Origin: Coturnix japonica
Lineage: Eukaryota; Chordata; Aves; Galliformes; Phasianidae
Direction: 5' to 3'
Assembly: GCF_001577835.2 (NCBI RefSeq)
Contig: NC_029518.1
Span: 68,924,053 to 68,988,052 of the forward strand
DNA: 64,000 nucleotides
Shown here: piece after piece, positions 45,150 to 57,500 of the stretch
Position numbering within the stretch: the stretch's first letter is position 1
Layout of the letters: each line of letters opens with the position of its first letter
Position numbers and translations under genes: made by a program
Notes under the pieces: model-generated
Seen by the model: only the letters and a program-made list of their open reading frames with translations
Databases searched by the model: none
Told to the model about the DNA's origin: nothing

Positions 45150-45475
45150 GGACAGCACTGCCCTGAGATTAGGGGATTGAGCAAAAAGCCGGCGTGCCGA
45201 ACTGCCGTTTTTATATAATGGCTTTAGCAAACATCCTCTAGGACCCAGTGGAAATGCTCGCTGAGGCAAACTTGGGGATTAATGGCCAATCATTGAGCGT
45301 GGTGTGGGAACAGCTCCCAGGGAGAAGCCTCTGAGAGCCCGTCTGGAACAGGGCAGCGGGAGATCCCGCCGCTGTCGCGCAGTGCTGGTGTTTGGTTGCT
45401 CTGATGCTTGGAGCTGGAGGCTGCTGTGCTGCGGGGGGATCCGACCGTGCAGCGTGTCCAGCCGGGCCCAGCAGG
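45150..45475 (+). promoter_or_regulatory. GABRR2: GABRR2 proximal promoter and 5' UTR (candidate)
   Basis: TATATAA lies at 45212-45218, GGATTA (an OTX/CRX-type homeodomain site) at 45276-45281 and CCAAT at 45286-45290, before a GC-rich first exon. GABRR2 is a retinal gene in vertebrates and CRX-type sites are common near such genes, so the motif fits. These are short matches and the start site is unknown. Confidence 0.4.
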
Positions 45476-45588
45476 ATGCCTCACTTTGCAAAACTGCTTC
45501 TGTTAATCTTCTGCTTGGTGCTGCTGGTGGAAAGCAGGAAGCACAGGAGGAGGAGGTGGACGAGCCAGCTGGAGCTGCAGAAGGCTGG
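45476..45588 (+). CDS. GABRR2: GABRR2 exon 1 (signal peptide)
   Basis: Encodes [20 protein letters not shown], then a strongly basic stretch RKHRRRRW and SQLELQKAG; donor GTAAGG. Human begins MPYFTRLILFLFCLMVLVES with the same spacing. An in-frame ATG at 45404 would add 24 residues but has a weaker context. Confidence 0.93.
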
Positions 45589-48500
45589 GTAAGGGTGACA
45601 AGAACGTGCGTGTTCCTTAAAGCCTGCCCTGTCTGTGTGTTTGTGCATGCTGTGAGAACACCTTCATGTGTGACATTGTACAAATAGTCTCTGTGACTGC
45701 CTTCATTTCTAGCTGTATGCAGACAAAGTCAGTGAGGTGAGGTTTGCAGCCAGCTTAGCAACTTCTGCACGCTCTGTGGCTAAGCTGTCCATAGGTGTGC
45801 ACGTGAACAGCCGAGCTGCAGGGAGATGTCAGAGACCCTGCAATAAACCACAGTGTCCAAACCTGTGCGTTCTGCCAGTGTCAGGCAGCAGAGGCATTTC
45901 AGCAGTGGGCTGTGTGCCATCTGCTCTTGTGCCCCTGCTGCTTTGTTCCCTCAGCATGCGGTGGTGGTGCTGACAGACAACCAGAGGAGTTGGTTTGCAT
46001 GCGTGGCATTGATAACACGTAGTTACCCGCGATGGTGAAACCGGATATGCGTTTTGAAGAGTGTTTTAGATGTCCATGTCAAGCAAATACATGCAAAGGG
46101 GTTAAAGGTCTTAGTCAACTTTATTAGATTTGCTGTTAGTGAGATTTGAGCAGAGGTTTACATTAGAAAAGATAATCTTCCAAACCTGCTGCACAGCCTG
46201 AGGGATGTTATCCTTTTTGTAGTTATGTCATCCAGGGGCAATTATATCTGACAAGACTGGTCATAGTTCTGAGGGCTCAAGGACAAAGTGGGGTTAATCC
46301 GTCTTATTAAATGGCTTCTGTTGGGCTGTAAAGCCTGATCTTTTGGTTCTCTCTTTTATGTTTTGGTATGGTACTTCAGTTGTCATCTTGGAGGACGCGT
46401 GCTTTAGCGAGACGTGTTGCGGTACAGTTGAAAGCAGAGCATCATCCCTGATGTGCTCATAGTTGTAAACCTCTTCCTGAACAGTGTGGTGTTCTGTAGC
46501 GACATGTCGTGTTGAACATATGGAGGCATCAAATGTGAATGACATCTTAAAGACAGAGAATTCTGCAGCTCTTTTGTATCGATATCAAGAAGCTTGGTCG
46601 GGTTGTGCCTATGCAGAACTCCTCTTTGTTACATGAAGGCTTTGCAGAGGTTCATACCAGGGGTGTCCGAGCTGCTCCAGGCTCTGGGACAGTGATGAGT
46701 GCTCGTGGAGATGAATGTGTGCCTTCATGGGGAAGGTACACAATATAGCAAGGCTAGGGCTGTGAAGCCTGCAGCCCAATTAAGAACTGCCAAGGCAAAA
46801 TGGAGGATCCTAAGCAGCTGATGGTAAGGTATGTTGGAAGTGTGGGCCATGGAATAGCGTGTAATCCTAAGGGTACGGTAACAGTGACAATGTGTGAGTT
46901 TATCCATTGTTTTCCAGGGTCTGATTTATTTTTTATTAATCTAAAAATCTGGAAAGGAAAATCGCTTCCCTTTATTTTCCTTTTTGAGGATACCACCCAA
47001 AATAGAGGACCTTGAGCTTGCCAGGAAATTCGCTGCTGTACTTAAATCTAAGTGGTCTGAGTTAATTGATATCACACAGCATCACAAAGGGAATCATAGA
47101 ATAGTTTAGGATAAAAGGTCCTTGAAGGTATCTAGTTCCAACCCCTTGCTATAGGCAGGGCTGCCCCCCACCAGCTCAGGCTGCCCAGGGTCCCATCCAA
47201 CCTGGCCTTGAGCACCTCCAGGGATGGGGCACCACAACTTCTCTGGGAAACCTGTGCCAGTGCCTCACTGCCCTCTGAATGAAAGATTTCTTCCTAGAAG
47301 CTAACTTAAACCTACCATCTTTTAGTTTAAAGAGGAGGGGGATTGTAGTTTTCCAATTGCACCACAGGTTCCAGTTTCTCCTGTTTATTTCCCATGCTGT
47401 GTGCATTGGTATAGAGGCACTTCAGCTGGGCTTTTGGCCACATTACCTTCCTAGAGGAGCCCTCCCAAAAACCTCTGGGACAAATCTGAGGTTTTCCCCC
47501 TCTGCTTCTTAAAGCAGCAGCATTCTCTGACTCTCTTTTGTCCATCATCAACTCCTCCCCCCATCAAGAAACAACCTACAAGATCATCTAGTCGAACTGT
47601 CCTCCCTTTACCATAAATGATGGAGATTTCCTTACAGCAACTTAATGGGATACCTGTCCCCCTCTCTTTTAAAGCCTTCACAAAGGCAGTTTCATTAAAC
47701 ACATCCCACTTGAGTAAACTGTAAGCAATTCTGCAAAGGCACTCGCATTGGGATCCCATGTGCTGCTGATAGTGAGAGGCCTCCTACTCCCAACCAGTGG
47801 GCAGCATAGATTACTGCAGGAGAGGTCAAAGGCACCGCCGTAATGGGTGCCATCAGATGGTTGCTTTCAGTTCTCCTCTCAGTTTTCTTCTCAGATCAAT
47901 ATTTGAATCCTAACTTACTCGAGTTTTTATATCTATCCCTTTATTTACTCCGCCATTTTGTTCTTTACCAGTCAGTAATGTTCCTCCCACACAAGCAAGA
48001 AGATCTTTCTTCTTGCTTTCTTCTGAGGGTGCATTTGGTGGGCATGGTGGTGATGAGATGGTGTCTGGACAAGATGATCTTAGTGATATTTCCAATTTCA
48101 GTGATTCGTTGCTTTTAACTCTCTGGTCTTCATTTATCCACTTCTGCCATTTTAGTGACTTCCTGCCCTTCCGTCGGGGCCTTGTTTTCACTCTTGTCCT
48201 TCTGTTCTTTTATAGTCTCTAGCATTCAAAAAAGAAGTGTGTTATTTTATACCTCCTCCCACGACAGGTATTCAGAGGAGTGAAGGACTGCAGATCTTGC
48301 TGACTTTATGTAAGAACTGTGGAGGGAAATGGATGAATTTGTCCTTGTTTAAAGCCATAAGACAAAGCCCTCTGCCATCCCTGGTTGTGTTTAATAGCAG
48401 TTTGGATGAGGTACTCAAGGATATGATTTAGTGTAGGGTTGTTAGAGTTATGGTTCTGGTTAGGCTACAGTTGGACTTGATGATCTTCAAGGACTTTTCC

Positions 48501-51500
48501 AACCTGGGTAATTCTATGATTCACACACATGGCTGATATTTATGGGTCACACCACCTTGGAATAGGTTGCATGGCCACCATCCAAAAGGCAGCTTTCTCA
48601 TGGTAACGCCCTTGTACCTGGCCAAGGCACAACGAGGTGATGCATGGGGCTGAGCTGGCTTTTGTTTGTTGCCTGCTTGGGGCCATTGCTTGCACTGAGG
48701 TGTGCCTCCTTGCTGCTCTGTGTCCTGGCTCCTTGTGAGGTGCCATGCCCCAGCCCTGTGGCTGGGAGCTGGGCTGGAGCTCAACCCATGAGCACTGTGA
48801 GAGGCACTGGGCCTGCAATGCTGTGATGCTGCTGGCTGTCATGCTTTCTTCCCTCATGGCAGAGCTTCACCTCCTGCCAAGGTTCTGAGCAGGGATTCTG
48901 ACAGCAGACAGCTGGAAATAGCTATTGTTGTCTTCTGCAGCCACATCTACAAGAAGAACCACGACGTGACCAAAACTCGGAAGGGAAAGACAGAACAGCT
49001 TCTCAGGGTCGATGACCATGACTTCACCATGCGGCCAGCTTTTGGAGGTGAGGACCAAGTGGCTCTGGTAACTTCATACTCATATTGTGTTGCTGTGTTT
49101 TTTTTTAATGGTTTTCCATTCCACCAGTGTGAGCAGAAAGGATGGAGTGGTTTCAGCATAAAGCTTCCACATAGCTCCTCTTCACTCCTCCCTCTGCTCA
49201 TGCCAGATCCCTCTGCTGGAGTTCCCCAGAGCATGGACTGAGCTTCCCAGTGCATGTATATCTCTACGTACCAGACATGCCTTCACCTGACACAAGCTCA
49301 GAGGGTCCCCTTTTTACCCTTGTAGATCCCTTGCCCTTTTCCCTTCCCAAGGTGTTAAAAGACAGAAATGTGGAGTGCTTCTCTGGCTGCTTCTGAAGCA
49401 GAAACTATGTCTTGGCTTGGATTGTCAGGCCCTGGAACAGGCTGCCCATGGTAGTGGAGAGCTACTTGGAACAGAGTATTGCCAAAATTGCTCTGAAGTT
49501 GCACATAATATGGAATAAAACATGACAACAATTTAGCCAAGTCTCCAGCCTTGGAAAACATGACCCACACACAAAGAGATATCCTGGGGGCTGCAGGTTC
49601 TTGCACAAACAGAGTGATACAGAGTGGTTTTAGTGATGGATAATGTATTTGATGGAGAAATATAATGGAAAGAAAACAAAAGCCTGGTAAGATTTGGCTA
49701 TCCTTGTGTTTTCTTCTGAAAGGTCACCAGGGAGTCACTGTGATTTGCTATGCACTATGAGTTCTTTAAGATTTTTTTGCAGGAGCAATGCCAGGCAAAT
49801 TGATGCAGTCTGACCTGCATGTGATTATAAAGGCTTTTGTACTGCAGAAGCAGAGCAGAAGGGCCTATGGGACACACGTGACTTCAATTGGTCACTGCCA
49901 GCAGACACTTTCTGCTCTCCAAAAGTAGCTCAGGGACCATCGCCCAATGGAGAGTGCAGCCCTATGGCATTGCACTGTGGCATGTTCCAAGTGGGAAAAG
50001 CAACACATCTCTCTGAAAAGCAAATCAAATAAATAATACTGTAAGGAAACTGTGATGTTAGACTTTAAAATTCTTTAAAGATCCAATACTAAGAATGTGA
50101 TGTTCCCAGGCTTGGTGGAATAACAGTTGTTAACCTTCAGAGTTGGTGGTGGCCAGCACACAGCTTCATCACTGAGCTCTAAAAAGGGGACAGGATCTGT
50201 AGCTGGGGAAAGAGCAGATAAACTTTAGAAGAAGGTGAAAAGCTTTTCTAGTAAGTATCTTTTGTGAAGAGCAAGTGAGCAGGCGGTTGTTGTGTAAGCC
50301 GTGTTGCTAACAGCCCAGTGAGCGCGGCTGTCTTGCCTGCTCTCAGCCCATTAGTGAGCCCCTGGGCGCAGTGGTAATGACAAAGATTTTTGCTTTGCTG
50401 CTGTTCAGAGTAGCCTCCATAGCCTAAAATAGACTGAGTTTGGTGTGACCCTTGTGGAGTTATCTCCATGTCAGTGACCTTGTTCCGACGAGCAGATGTT
50501 CAGGTATTAGTTACAAATATTAATATTTAAAGATTATGTAAATGTTTATTTTGCTGCCTGCCTTAAACGTCCATTTTAAGCATTTCAGCTATGACATGTC
50601 GTATTTTGCAGGGAGCCTGTGAATAAGCAGCTTTAGTTGATACTTAAAATAGCTGTATCTTTTCTGCCTCAGAACAGCCTCATGCTGTACTTTTATCATA
50701 TTCCTTCATAGCCTAATAGCCTCCATCAGCTGTCCCTGCTGCCCTTTGCGGGCAGTATTTCTGTCAGGATGGGTGAATGAAGCTTTGTGTCGCTGTCTGG
50801 AATAAGACTCGCTCATCCCTTGGTGACATACTGTCAGCAAAACGTGAGGGCTTTGTGGCCGTGTGGCAGCTGCTGAGCGTATAAAGGACCCAGAGATGCA
50901 TATGCACATATGTGTTACATATACATGTTTGTATATACGTTCACACACAGAAACACTGAAGATTGTTTTACAGCTTGTGGAAATAGGACTTTTTTGCAAG
51001 ACTCTGGGCATACACAAACTATATTGCAGGTAATTTTGTCTTGGAGACTAAGTCTGCCTGAGCCCTTCAAGGGCAGGGGAGGGGGCAGAGAGACTGTCTT
51101 AGAGAAAATAATGAGCCTTTGAAAACACCGCCAAAGAGAAAAACCAGGAGCTCTCGCAAAGCTTTAGTCTCAGAGTGGGAGTGGAAAACTGACTTCAAGC
51201 ATTTTCACAGCAGCAAGTTTTCCTGTATCTTCAAACCTGCTGCAGTGTTAAAAATAAACATCATGTTTGAAGCCTCCACCTCCTGCTGCTGTGTGGGCAG
51301 CTGACCAGTCCGGTGCGGTTTCCTTGCTGCACTGGGTTATGAGACGCTTTGGTGTTAGGTACTTTCTGATGTTGTTTCTGAACTGAATATGTGGAAGCTT
51401 CGGTGCTCCCCCGAGAGAGAGGTTAACCCTAAACTGGATGTCCCACACAACCTGGGACACAATTTGGTGTTCAAAAGGGAATTTTCACAAGGTGAAGCCA

Positions 51501-54500
51501 CCAAGTCTTCTCAGTGCCAGAAACCACCCCACAAGAAAGCTTGTGTCCGAGCTTCTGGTTGATCTGTTATTGTCTGACCACTGAATCTACATTCAGTGTA
51601 AAAATTCAGTAAAATTAGCCTTCTGTAAAGGCCTTCTGTCCTGGATCTTTTCTATAGGCAGCACCTCATTTGAATGTTTAATGGCTTCTGCTGAAGAGGA
51701 GGTCACAAAACTCAGCACTCTACTGCAGAGGGAAAAGAGGGGACACTCTAATTGCTGATCCAGTTGTGAGCTTAGCAAAGAAAAACAATCTGTAAAGCCA
51801 CAAGCACTTTGACAGATGGGTCCCTCAGTGTCTTTGCTGGGGGTCCATTTAGCCTCCCATCACACATTCCTCATCCTCTGTTTACCCCAGTGAAGGCATT
51901 TTGGCTATTTACTCATTGCTGGTGACATTTGATAGGGAATTTGGGGAAGCATGTGGGGCCCCAGTGGTTGAACACTTCAGTTTGCAGAGAGACGGGATTG
52001 GAAGTCTAGCGGATCCCGACTGGCTCTGAGGATTAGCGAGACCAAAAATCTCTTGGCATCTTTCTGTGTCTGATCAACAGCTGTTCAATGCAGCGATATG
52101 CTCTGTAGCCAGGCTGTGACCCTTAAGGGAAACCCAGATTTGTTTATGAGGTTTAAGGAGGGCACTTCTTTCCAGGGCTTCTGTTCATCTTCAAATATCA
52201 CGTGCAGCTTTAATGTTGTTCACACCAAGTGTGTCTGCAAAACAGCATCTAGGTAGGAGTTTTGGAAGGGTGACGGGCTATGTGAATGCTTGCTCTCAGA
52301 TTCAGATAGCACAGTGTTTACTTGGCTTTAGAAGCCTCATGTGCACAATTTGTAATATTGGCATACAAGTCATTGTAAAATAGTGGTGCCTCACATTGCA
52401 GAAGCTTCCAGATGGGTTGCCTGGTCTCTCCTTGCAATGAGGTAATGCCTGTTTATCTGGGATCCGAGCTGAGCGTTTGGTGCAGGAGCATGAAATAAGA
52501 GAAGTGTCTTTTCTGAACACTGGTGTGGTATTTTATCTCTGTGAGCATAGGGAAGGAATGAAGAGGAGGGCAAATACAAACTTGGCCGTGTTCTCCTGTT
52601 GTTATTTGTTTTTTAATCTGTGATTATTGCTCAGTCAAGCATGGAAATTGCAGCAATAAACAGACTTTGGATGGCTGGCGATTTCCTGAATGGAGGCTAA
52701 ATTAAGCACTCACACACAGAGGGCATCTCTTGCCATCTGGGAACTGGGGGTACAGCCCCTCGGCACTGGGGAGACCCAGTGGTAAGTACCTGGCTGAGGG
52801 ATGACCTCCTTGGTGAGCCAACAGGATGGTGCTGCAAGGCTGTTCTGGCAGAGGCTGCCTCTTCTCTGTCAGCGTTGTGTCTGCCATGGTGTGGCTGCTT
52901 GGTGGTGGCAGCCAGTGGGCACCACTGCAATTCCAACTACTGTGTGTAACAGCAAATGGTAAGTTATTGGTGCTTTCTAGAGCAAGAGACAGGCTAGTCA
53001 TACCCTTGTGGCTGCTCCAGCATGGGCTGCCTTGGGTTCTGGAGCTTCACTGAGCCAAATGGAGACAAGCAGCATTGTGTGAGAGTCCATGCTCCAGCTT
53101 AACACATGGAGCTCAATGTCACAGCAAGTTTTGGAGGGTTTTTCTTTGCTTGTTTGTGTTTTATTTATTTATTTATGGAGGTTTTGGAAGCAAAACAAGT
53201 TCAAGAAATGATCAACCATAGGAACACAAAATATGCTGATCCTTCTGAGATTTAAATATAAGCCTTTGTGCTAGTGTACAGATTGAACTCTTATGAGACG
53301 GGGACTTCAATGGTTTTAATAGCCTGTAATCATCCTTCTGCTGCGTCATCTGATGTGATCACATTGCTGGATTTTGCTACAAATCAGATCTAAACTCCAT
53401 CATGCTGTGCTTTTTGGAGGGAGGAAGAGACCAACGCCAAGGAGCAAAGCAAACAGACAAGCACCTTACTCCTGAATGCTGAGGATTTCTGTTACATATC
53501 AGAAAAATGGTTGCACTAAAGAGCTACTGGCTAACTAAAGGCAACAGGGGCATTTACAAGTACTGAATCATTGCCTATTCTCTTCTTGACCACAGTGTAT
53601 GTCTTCACTAGTTATCTGAGCAAAGAAAGGTTAATTGACTATCTATATGGCACCACCTATCAGCTGCCTCCTGCTCTTTCTGCAGTGATTACCCTGCACA
53701 TCAAAGAAGCTGTTATCACCACAGATACGCTGCTTCTTGCTACAAAAAGTCTGTCAAGTTTTAAAAAACAACCTTTTTCTTTTTAATTGAAAGAGACAAG
53801 AGTAACAAGCCAACTCCTTAATAACAGCACTATATGAGCTAATAGGCTTGTTAAATCTTATCATCCCTCATAACTACTCAACTGAAGAGAACAAAACTAT
53901 CGACACAATATTTTCACCTAATGAAGTTGCTGTTGTTTCTGGTCACACCAGGAGTGCTTGTGAGGTGACAAAATGACCGTGGGTTGGTCCTTGCCCGCTG
54001 GATGCTGACTGCATGTTGGGAAGCTACAAGGGGTCTAAGCAATTTCTCCTCCTAGGATGGGCAAAGAACAGAACAGAAAAAGGGTTCTTGACAAGGGAAT
54101 CAAGGCAATCATGTCTGCAGAGCAACTGCTTTGGTCTGTCAGTCTGTTCCAGTGAGGCTGCAAGGTTGGGGGCATGCTCCAGGTGCCTGTGTTAGTGCAA
54201 GACCTACCATCTCACTGCTCCAAGCTGAGAGCTGAAGCCAACACTGGATCCACAAGGCTGCTCCTCAGCAATTCCTGCTGACCAGCCTTGGTGTGCTTGG
54301 TGTGCATGTCTCTGCATGCACTTAACTCCTCAGCACAGTGGAGAGATGGGATACCAGGAGATGAGATCTCCAGATGTATGCAGAATCAATGCATGTTGCA
54401 ACAACAAACTGTGGTACACAGCTTTGTTAACCCTCCTCACTCCTCTAACTGAGAAGCAAAGTAAGCAGATAACAATAGCACCCTCCAGGCACAGTGCAGA

Positions 54501-57500
54501 ACCATTTTGGAACAAATAACAGCACGTTTTTTATTCACAAGTTATCTCCTCAAGTTCAGATGCAGAAAAGAAGAAAAGGGAGAAAACTTGTCCACATTAG
54601 AAAATGAAAGAAGCAGTTGGAAGATACGCTACAGGGAACTTGAGAGGGTCTTGGCTATTAATGAGCAGCAATCTGCAGAGAAACTTGAATAAATGAGTCT
54701 TCTAGTAACAGGACTTTGCATGTATTATAGCATGCTTTCTCTTAATATATTCTTAGTGAATTCTCTGGCTGCTAATTTTAACACTGCTTTGAAAAGCTAT
54801 TAACGTCATCAGTGAGTCATACGAATGAATATGGTGCTGGGCTCTTGAGAGATTAATGTAGCTGTCTTGATGAGAAATGAGAAACCCACAAGGAAGACCA
54901 CATTGCTTCCAGCTTCTTCATTTCAGTCTCTGGTTCTCAGGGCTAAATTCCCTCCTATAAAGATGTAAAATGTATAATGAGATGGCTCAGCTTCTAAAAA
55001 CTTATGCAAATGCTTCATCATAGCTCACCAAAGTGTCAAAACTGCAGGGCATGTAATGCAGAAGAGAAGGTGATGCTTCACAGGGGGGTCTCACATGATT
55101 ATGAGCTGACTTTTCTCTCTGCCCTCTCTGCTTCAAGAATCATGGACAGGAAAGAATACCACAAGCTCAGAAGTGTATTGCAGGCTACCTCATGATGTTA
55201 ATCAATGGCAAGTGATATAAAATAGTAGTTATTTGCGTATCTAAATCTCATTCTTTTACAGGCCCTGCAATTCCTGTCGGGGTGGATGTACAGGTTGAAA
55301 GCTTGGACAGTATTTCTGAGGTTGACATGGTATGTAATCCTCTTGATCCTCTTTCATGGCTGGGCTCAGCTGTTCTTAACGATAGAAAGTCCCTTTCTCC
55401 TGAAAACACTGGTTTTCAGGTTGTTAGTGGGGTGAAAGTACTGGCAGTAACTGGCAAGTTCATAGAGACTTGACAAAACCAGATGAATGTCAAAGGCTGA
55501 TCTCTGTGTCTTCAGATGAGAACTACAAAAGACAAAGAGAACTTAACTGGTGCTATGAAGGATCTATCAGAGCATAAAAATGAAAACAGCTGTATGGAAT
55601 GTTTGAAGGTATGTGATGAAGGTCACATTTGTTTCTGGCTATAGGTAATGGAATTAAGAGAGGAAAGAGAAGTGGGAAGGGGAATGTAGAGAAGAAGAGG
55701 AAGCTTCTTGATTGCTTCCTTCTTCTGCCTTCTTGTTCTTGGGCACCATCCATGGTGGTATACAAGCAAAACTTGAAGGCTTACTGGAATAGATTTATGT
55801 TGACTGCATTTTACATATTTTACATTACATATTCATCACAAGAATGGGGCTTGCCTGCCTGGAAGAGAGAGTTTGGGAGATGCGCACAATGGACTGCGTA
55901 GGAAGCATCTGTAAGCACGTGAAAGGGCTGTAACAAGGAGCTTTGGAGCTCTAATAGATCAAGGTGATGTCACAGTAACGAGGAGAACTAATTAGTACAA
56001 GTAAATATTTCTTCAGAGCATCTGATTTCAACAAAAGTCTTGCCTATCAGAAAGCTGTGAAGTCCCCTCTCTTCCCCTTTGCAATAGATAGATCTGCACT
56101 CCCAGCTTCCCACCACAGAACAAGTACTTTACCCCAGCAGTTGCTAATGGTAGGAAGACAGTCTGTCAGATCAACCTAAGTTAGGTTAGTTTGTTTTTCC
56201 CGCAGTCTGTCCCAGTAGGGTAAGTGGTGTTTGTGGAAATCTGCCAGCCCTTGAAAATGTGTCCCAGTTTGGGTGCTGGAGGCTTCTCTGACATATTCCT
56301 GAAAAACCCGAAGGCAATATGAGCTTGTTGCCAGAAGAGCCCTTTGAAATGGAAAGTCAGGTTAATCGATGGCTTGGCATCAGCAGAACAGGAGGAGGAG
56401 GTGGGAGCAATTTTAAAGAGCAATTGCTGAGTGGTTAGGAAGGGATCTGAGCCTCGGTTGTTGATTGCTCAGTCTTGGCAGCTTCAGTTGCTGTAACCAG
56501 CTTATTAAGAGGGAATATAAAGAAAACAGTGTGTTTGATTTCTCAGCATGAAGGAGCAGATGCAGTTCTAAAAGCAGCTGCTGCCTGGTTGGGATCAACA
56601 GATATTTTCCTTTGTGTGAGCGAAGCTCCTGCCCCCTCAATGAGATTAAAAGAGAGGTTTATTTATATGCTTCTGTGATAGGAAAAACAGTTCTCCACTT
56701 GGGTGCTGTTTGCCACAATGTAGTTCTTTTAGAGATAAAGTACTTGTGTTTAGCTGACCATTTATCTTATTTTGAAAGGTTTTCCTCTCTATCATGATAT
56801 TGATGCCGTAGTCCTTCAAGATAATTTTGCCAGGACTGAATAATGCTTTCTGCAGGGCAGTGCTTCTCTTGGCACATGTTTATATCACCTTTAAGACTGT
56901 GTGCTATTGGGTACTGTAATACACTGATTGTGGATTTATGTTTTGGTTTTGTCTGAAATGATTTTGTTGGGAATATCTATTTAAAACAAGCATTGGTCCA
57001 GAAAGGGAGTAAAAGTCTAGAAGCGGTGTATTTCATCTACCTAGTGAGAATGAGTTTTCTTTCTGGTGTTTTGAGATGTGAAAATCATCACCAATAGTCT
57101 TTTTTCTGCTTATCTTCTTTTTTTCATGAAGGATTTCACCATGACTCTGTACTTGAGGCACTACTGGAAGGATGAGCGTCTCTCGTTTCCCAGCACCACC
57201 AACAACAGCATGACCTTTGATGGCAGGCTGGTGAAGAAGATCTGGGTCCCAGATGTCTTTTTTGTGCACTCCAAAAGGTCCTTCATTCATGACACCACCA
57301 CGGACAACATCATGCTGAGAGTGTTCCCTGATGGTCATGTCCTCTACAGCATGAGGTAAAGACCATACACCCCGGCTCTTCACCATCCGCTTTGCCCTGG
57401 TGTGGCTTTGGTGACCTCCAGGACTACTGTTGCCAACACTGCTACTCCTTCAGCTAATGAAGAGCTCTGTGTCTATCAGCCCCAGTACCAGATGCTTCAC

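Larger units (their letters stand above)
45589..48940 (+). other. GABRR2: GABRR2 intron 1
   Basis: A 3.35-kb intron. It holds a reverse-strand ORF with an AATAAA (46120-46545), reverse CR1 material (47092-47550), reverse-strand open stretches of unknown origin (47451-48191) and a forward CR1 tail (48364-48524). The remainder is unique. Confidence 0.85.

Noticed and set aside
45279-45683. 134-codon reverse ORF over GABRR2 exon 1
   Set aside because: It is the antisense shadow of a GC-rich coding exon.
54507-54692. Forward ORF with a coiled-coil-like end ([19 protein letters not shown])
   Set aside because: Short, isolated in GABRR2 intron 2, no splice sites supporting it and no recognised family.
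57033-57386. 117-codon reverse ORF
   Set aside because: It is the antisense shadow of GABRR2 exon 4.
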